Source: Candidatus Zambryskibacteria bacterium RIFOXYD2_FULL_43_10 (GTDB lineage: Bacteria; Patescibacteriota; Minisyncoccia; Phycocordibacterales; Zambryskibacteraceae). Taken from it: DNA of 6,992 nucleotides. This document shows, one piece after another, positions 5,633 through 6,992 of this stretch. Position 1 is the first letter of the stretch. Each line of letters starts with the position of its first letter. Where the stretch lies: the NCBI GenBank assembly GCA_001825475.1, contig MHWZ01000009.1, positions 1 to 6,992 of the forward strand, given 5' to 3'. The notes beneath the pieces were generated by a model, which was not told the origin of the DNA, made no database searches, and saw only the letters and a program-made list of their open reading frames with translations. The position numbers and the translations under genes were made by a program.

Positions 5633-6646
5633 CGCTTCCTTTAGCTTTTGTCTAATATCTTTGAGAATTTGATCGGAGATTTTTTTGTTCTCGCGCAGGA
5701 ACTGACGAGTGGCATCATAGCCTCGTCCGAGTTTCAAGGTTTCTTTATTTACTCCGGAGGCGGGGGTATATTCATACGAGTTACCTGATTTTCTCATAAT
5801 ACCGAATTTTTCACCGAGGGCGATCAGTTCGCCCTCCCGCGAGATACCCTCGTTATACATCAGATCAAACTCGGTTTGTCGGAAGGGAGCCGCAACTTTA
5901 TTCTTCACCACCTTAACCCGAGTGCGCCCACCCATGACTTCGTCTCCTTTCTTAATTTGAGCAATGCGACGAATATCGAGACGCACCGAGGTATAGAATT
6001 TGAGCGCCTTGCCGCCCGGAGTGGTTTCCGGATTACCAAACATGACGCCTATCTGCATACGGATTTGATTGATAAAAATAACGATAGTTTTTGACTTCGC
6101 GACAATGGCAGTGAGTTTGCGTAGAGCCTGACTCATCAGACGCGCCTGCTTGCCAACGTGATAAGCCCCCATGTCGCCTTCTATCTCGTCCTTGGGTGTT
6201 AAGGCCGCAACCGAATCTACGACGATAACATCGATTTTGCCCGAGCGTACCAGTGAATCCACAATTTCCAGCGCCTGTTCGCCGGTATCGGGTTGGGAGA
6301 TCAAGAGCTCGTCGATTTTCACTCCGAGACGTTTAGAATATTCCGGGTCCATGGCATGTTCGGCGTCAATGAAAGCGCAAATGCCGCCTGTTTTCTGCGC
6401 TTCGGCTATGACGTGGAGCGATAAAGTAGTCTTGCCCGAAGACTCTGGTCCGAAGATTTCGATAATCCTACCTCGTGGCAGACCGCCTACGCCGAGCGCC
6501 GCGTCCAAGCCAATGGAGCCGGTGGAGATAGCATCTACGCCCACTTTGGGTTTGTCGCCAAGTTTCATAATTGATTCCTCACCGAACTTCATTCTAATCG
6601 CGTCCAGAGTAGTATTTATATTTCCTTCCTCTTTATTTTTTACCAT
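5630..6646 (-). CDS. recA: Recombinase RecA
   Basis: This 338-residue RecA forms ATP-dependent filaments on single-stranded DNA for homologous recombination and SOS co-protease activity. Walker A is GPESSGKT at 66-73 (K72), the catalytic glutamate is E96 in DAEHAMD, and Walker B is VIVVDS at 140-145. Loop L1 follows within [18 protein letters not shown] (152-169). [10 protein letters not shown] at 191-200 leads into loop L2, [11 protein letters not shown] at 202-212. The N-terminal helix and the C-terminal domain are both present. The C-terminus stops at KLKEA and lacks the long acidic tail of the E. coli protein. Five bases separate it from the upstream gene's stop, and only an A/T-rich stretch precedes the ATG, with no Shine-Dalgarno. 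No LexA-type operator is recognisable upstream. efp follows 12 nt downstream. The call is secure. Confidence 0.98.
   Translation of the reverse strand: MVKNKEEGNINTTLDAIRMKFGEESIMKLGDKPKVGVDAISTGSIGLDAALGVGGLPRGRIIEIFGPESSGKTTLSLHVIAEAQKTGGICAFIDAEHAMDPEYSKRLGVKIDELLISQPDTGEQALEIVDSLVRSGKIDVIVVDSVAALTPKDEIEGDMGAYHVGKQARLMSQALRKLTAIVAKSKTIVIFINQIRMQIGVMFGNPETTPGGKALKFYTSVRLDIRRIAQIKKGDEVMGGRTRVKVVKNKVAAPFRQTEFDLMYNEGISREGELIALGEKFGIMRKSGNSYEYTPASGVNKETLKLGRGYDATRQFLRENKKISDQILKDIRQKLKEA
5816..5836. repeat. Inverted repeat within recA (8-bp arms)
   Basis: GAGGGCGA (5816-5823) and TCGCCCTC (5829-5836) are exact reverse complements around a 5-nt loop. The block encodes EGELIAL of RecA, a segment that is conserved in the family, so the symmetry may be a by-product of codon choice. 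It would nonetheless form a stable hairpin in the recA mRNA. No T-run follows on either strand. Confidence 0.45.
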
Positions 6647-6651
6647 TTTAA

Positions 6652-6992
6652 TTATTTTAAGACAATTCTTACGTTCTTCTCTGTCTCACGACCGAAGCGG
6701 TCTCGAGCCTTGACGGTCATTATACTTAAGCCGGGGGAGACTAACAATTTCTCGCTCCACTGGCCGTTTTCGTCTGTAAATATCTGGCGATCATTCAAAC
6801 TAATCCAAGCGATGTTTTTTGATTGACCCTCTACGATAACCAAGGGGCCCTCAACCGTCTGTCCATCTTTTGGATTCTCAATCTGAATGCGCGGGCCGGT
6901 TAAAAGGATGCGCGCCTGATACAGAGAGTAGGCGGTTAATAACACAAACACAATGATCAGAAGTCCATATTTGGGTTTAATATCGACTGTCA
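6652..6992 (-). CDS. Membrane-anchored beta-sandwich domain protein (5' end at or beyond edge)
   Basis: The frame is open to the right edge. A GTG at 6951-6949 would give 99 residues, but it falls inside the hydrophobic helix. Reading further upstream adds [13 protein letters not shown], so the N-terminus becomes a short basic cytoplasmic stretch followed by a single membrane anchor (about [18 protein letters not shown]). Bases 6992-6991 read TG on the minus strand, so an ATG, GTG or TTG start may lie just one base outside the window. After the anchor comes an extracytoplasmic domain with [42 protein letters not shown] and [21 protein letters not shown]. This resembles the Ig-like / glucodextranase-B type beta-sandwich. 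It is too small to be an enzyme and may bind envelope polymers. The stop is 5 nt before recA. Confidence 0.68.
   Translation of the reverse strand, partial: TVDIKPKYGLLIIVFVLLTAYSLYQARILLTGPRIQIENPKDGQTVEGPLVIVEGQSKNIAWISLNDRQIFTDENGQWSEKLLVSPGLSIMTVKARDRFGRETEKNVRIVLK
6654..6659 (-). promoter_or_regulatory. Possible -10 box before recA
   Basis: On the minus strand TAAAAT overlaps the stop codon of the upstream gene and lies 7 nt before the recA ATG, one base more than the spacing seen at the three plus-strand starts. No -35 box and no Shine-Dalgarno are visible. The local A/T richness makes a chance match plausible, so this is a weak call. Confidence 0.35.

Noticed and set aside
5214..5672. 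Long plus-strand open frame opposite efp and recA
   Set aside because: It is antisense to well-conserved EF-P and RecA coding sequence and its translation has no recognisable domain.
703..6707. Five CTCGAG sites scattered over the window
   Set aside because: Slightly more than expected by chance for 7 kb, but too few to argue for a functional motif.
6171..6713. 180-codon plus-strand open frame opposite recA
   Set aside because: Ser/Pro-rich translation is typical of the antisense of recA; no promoter or family support.
6949..6951. GTG as the start of the beta-sandwich protein
   Set aside because: It cuts the membrane helix in half; the frame remains open to the window edge and adds a basic N-terminus and the rest of the helix.

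Overview
The window looks like a compact, moderately AT-rich chromosome segment from a Candidate Phyla Radiation (Patescibacteria) bacterium, most likely Parcubacteria. This is an inference from protein character, not from a marker-tree search. Supporting signs are a short methionyl-tRNA synthetase with unusual signature motifs, an EF-P with a Gln-Gln loop tip, a 67-residue bS18, almost no Shine-Dalgarno sequences, near-zero intergenic spacing, and a membrane-anchored beta-sandwich protein upstream of recA. No plasmid, phage, IS or CRISPR sequence is visible.

Plus strand, 1-5118: the C-terminal part of an M16-family zinc peptidase (open at the left edge), an AI-2E/PerM family membrane permease, metG, tatD, then rpsF-ssb-rpsR, and finally a 100-residue three-helix membrane protein of unknown function. 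The permease and metG overlap by 1 base, and metG and tatD overlap by 8. The other gaps are 2 to 19 bases, so transcription is probably largely continuous. Additional promoter-like -10 boxes sit directly in front of the permease, ssb and the small membrane protein.

Minus strand, 6992-5057: a membrane-anchored extracytoplasmic domain protein (open at the right edge), recA and efp, tightly packed. The two blocks converge, and the tail of efp overlaps the tail of the small membrane gene by 62 bp, leaving no room for a classical terminator.

The genes are mostly housekeeping: translation (metG, rpsF, rpsR, efp), DNA maintenance (ssb, recA, and perhaps the TatD nuclease) and envelope functions. 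I found no defence or mobile system. The most noteworthy signals are non-canonical details. Three genes have a -10 box exactly 6 nt before the ATG, implying leaderless mRNAs. A perfect 23-nt palindrome lies in frame inside tatD and looks like a small palindromic element tolerated in a protein. Another 20-nt GC-rich hairpin lies in the small membrane gene. EF-P lacks a Lys or Arg at the usual loop-tip position. MetRS carries HIGF in place of HIGH. The annotated start of the membrane protein moves downstream to 4816.
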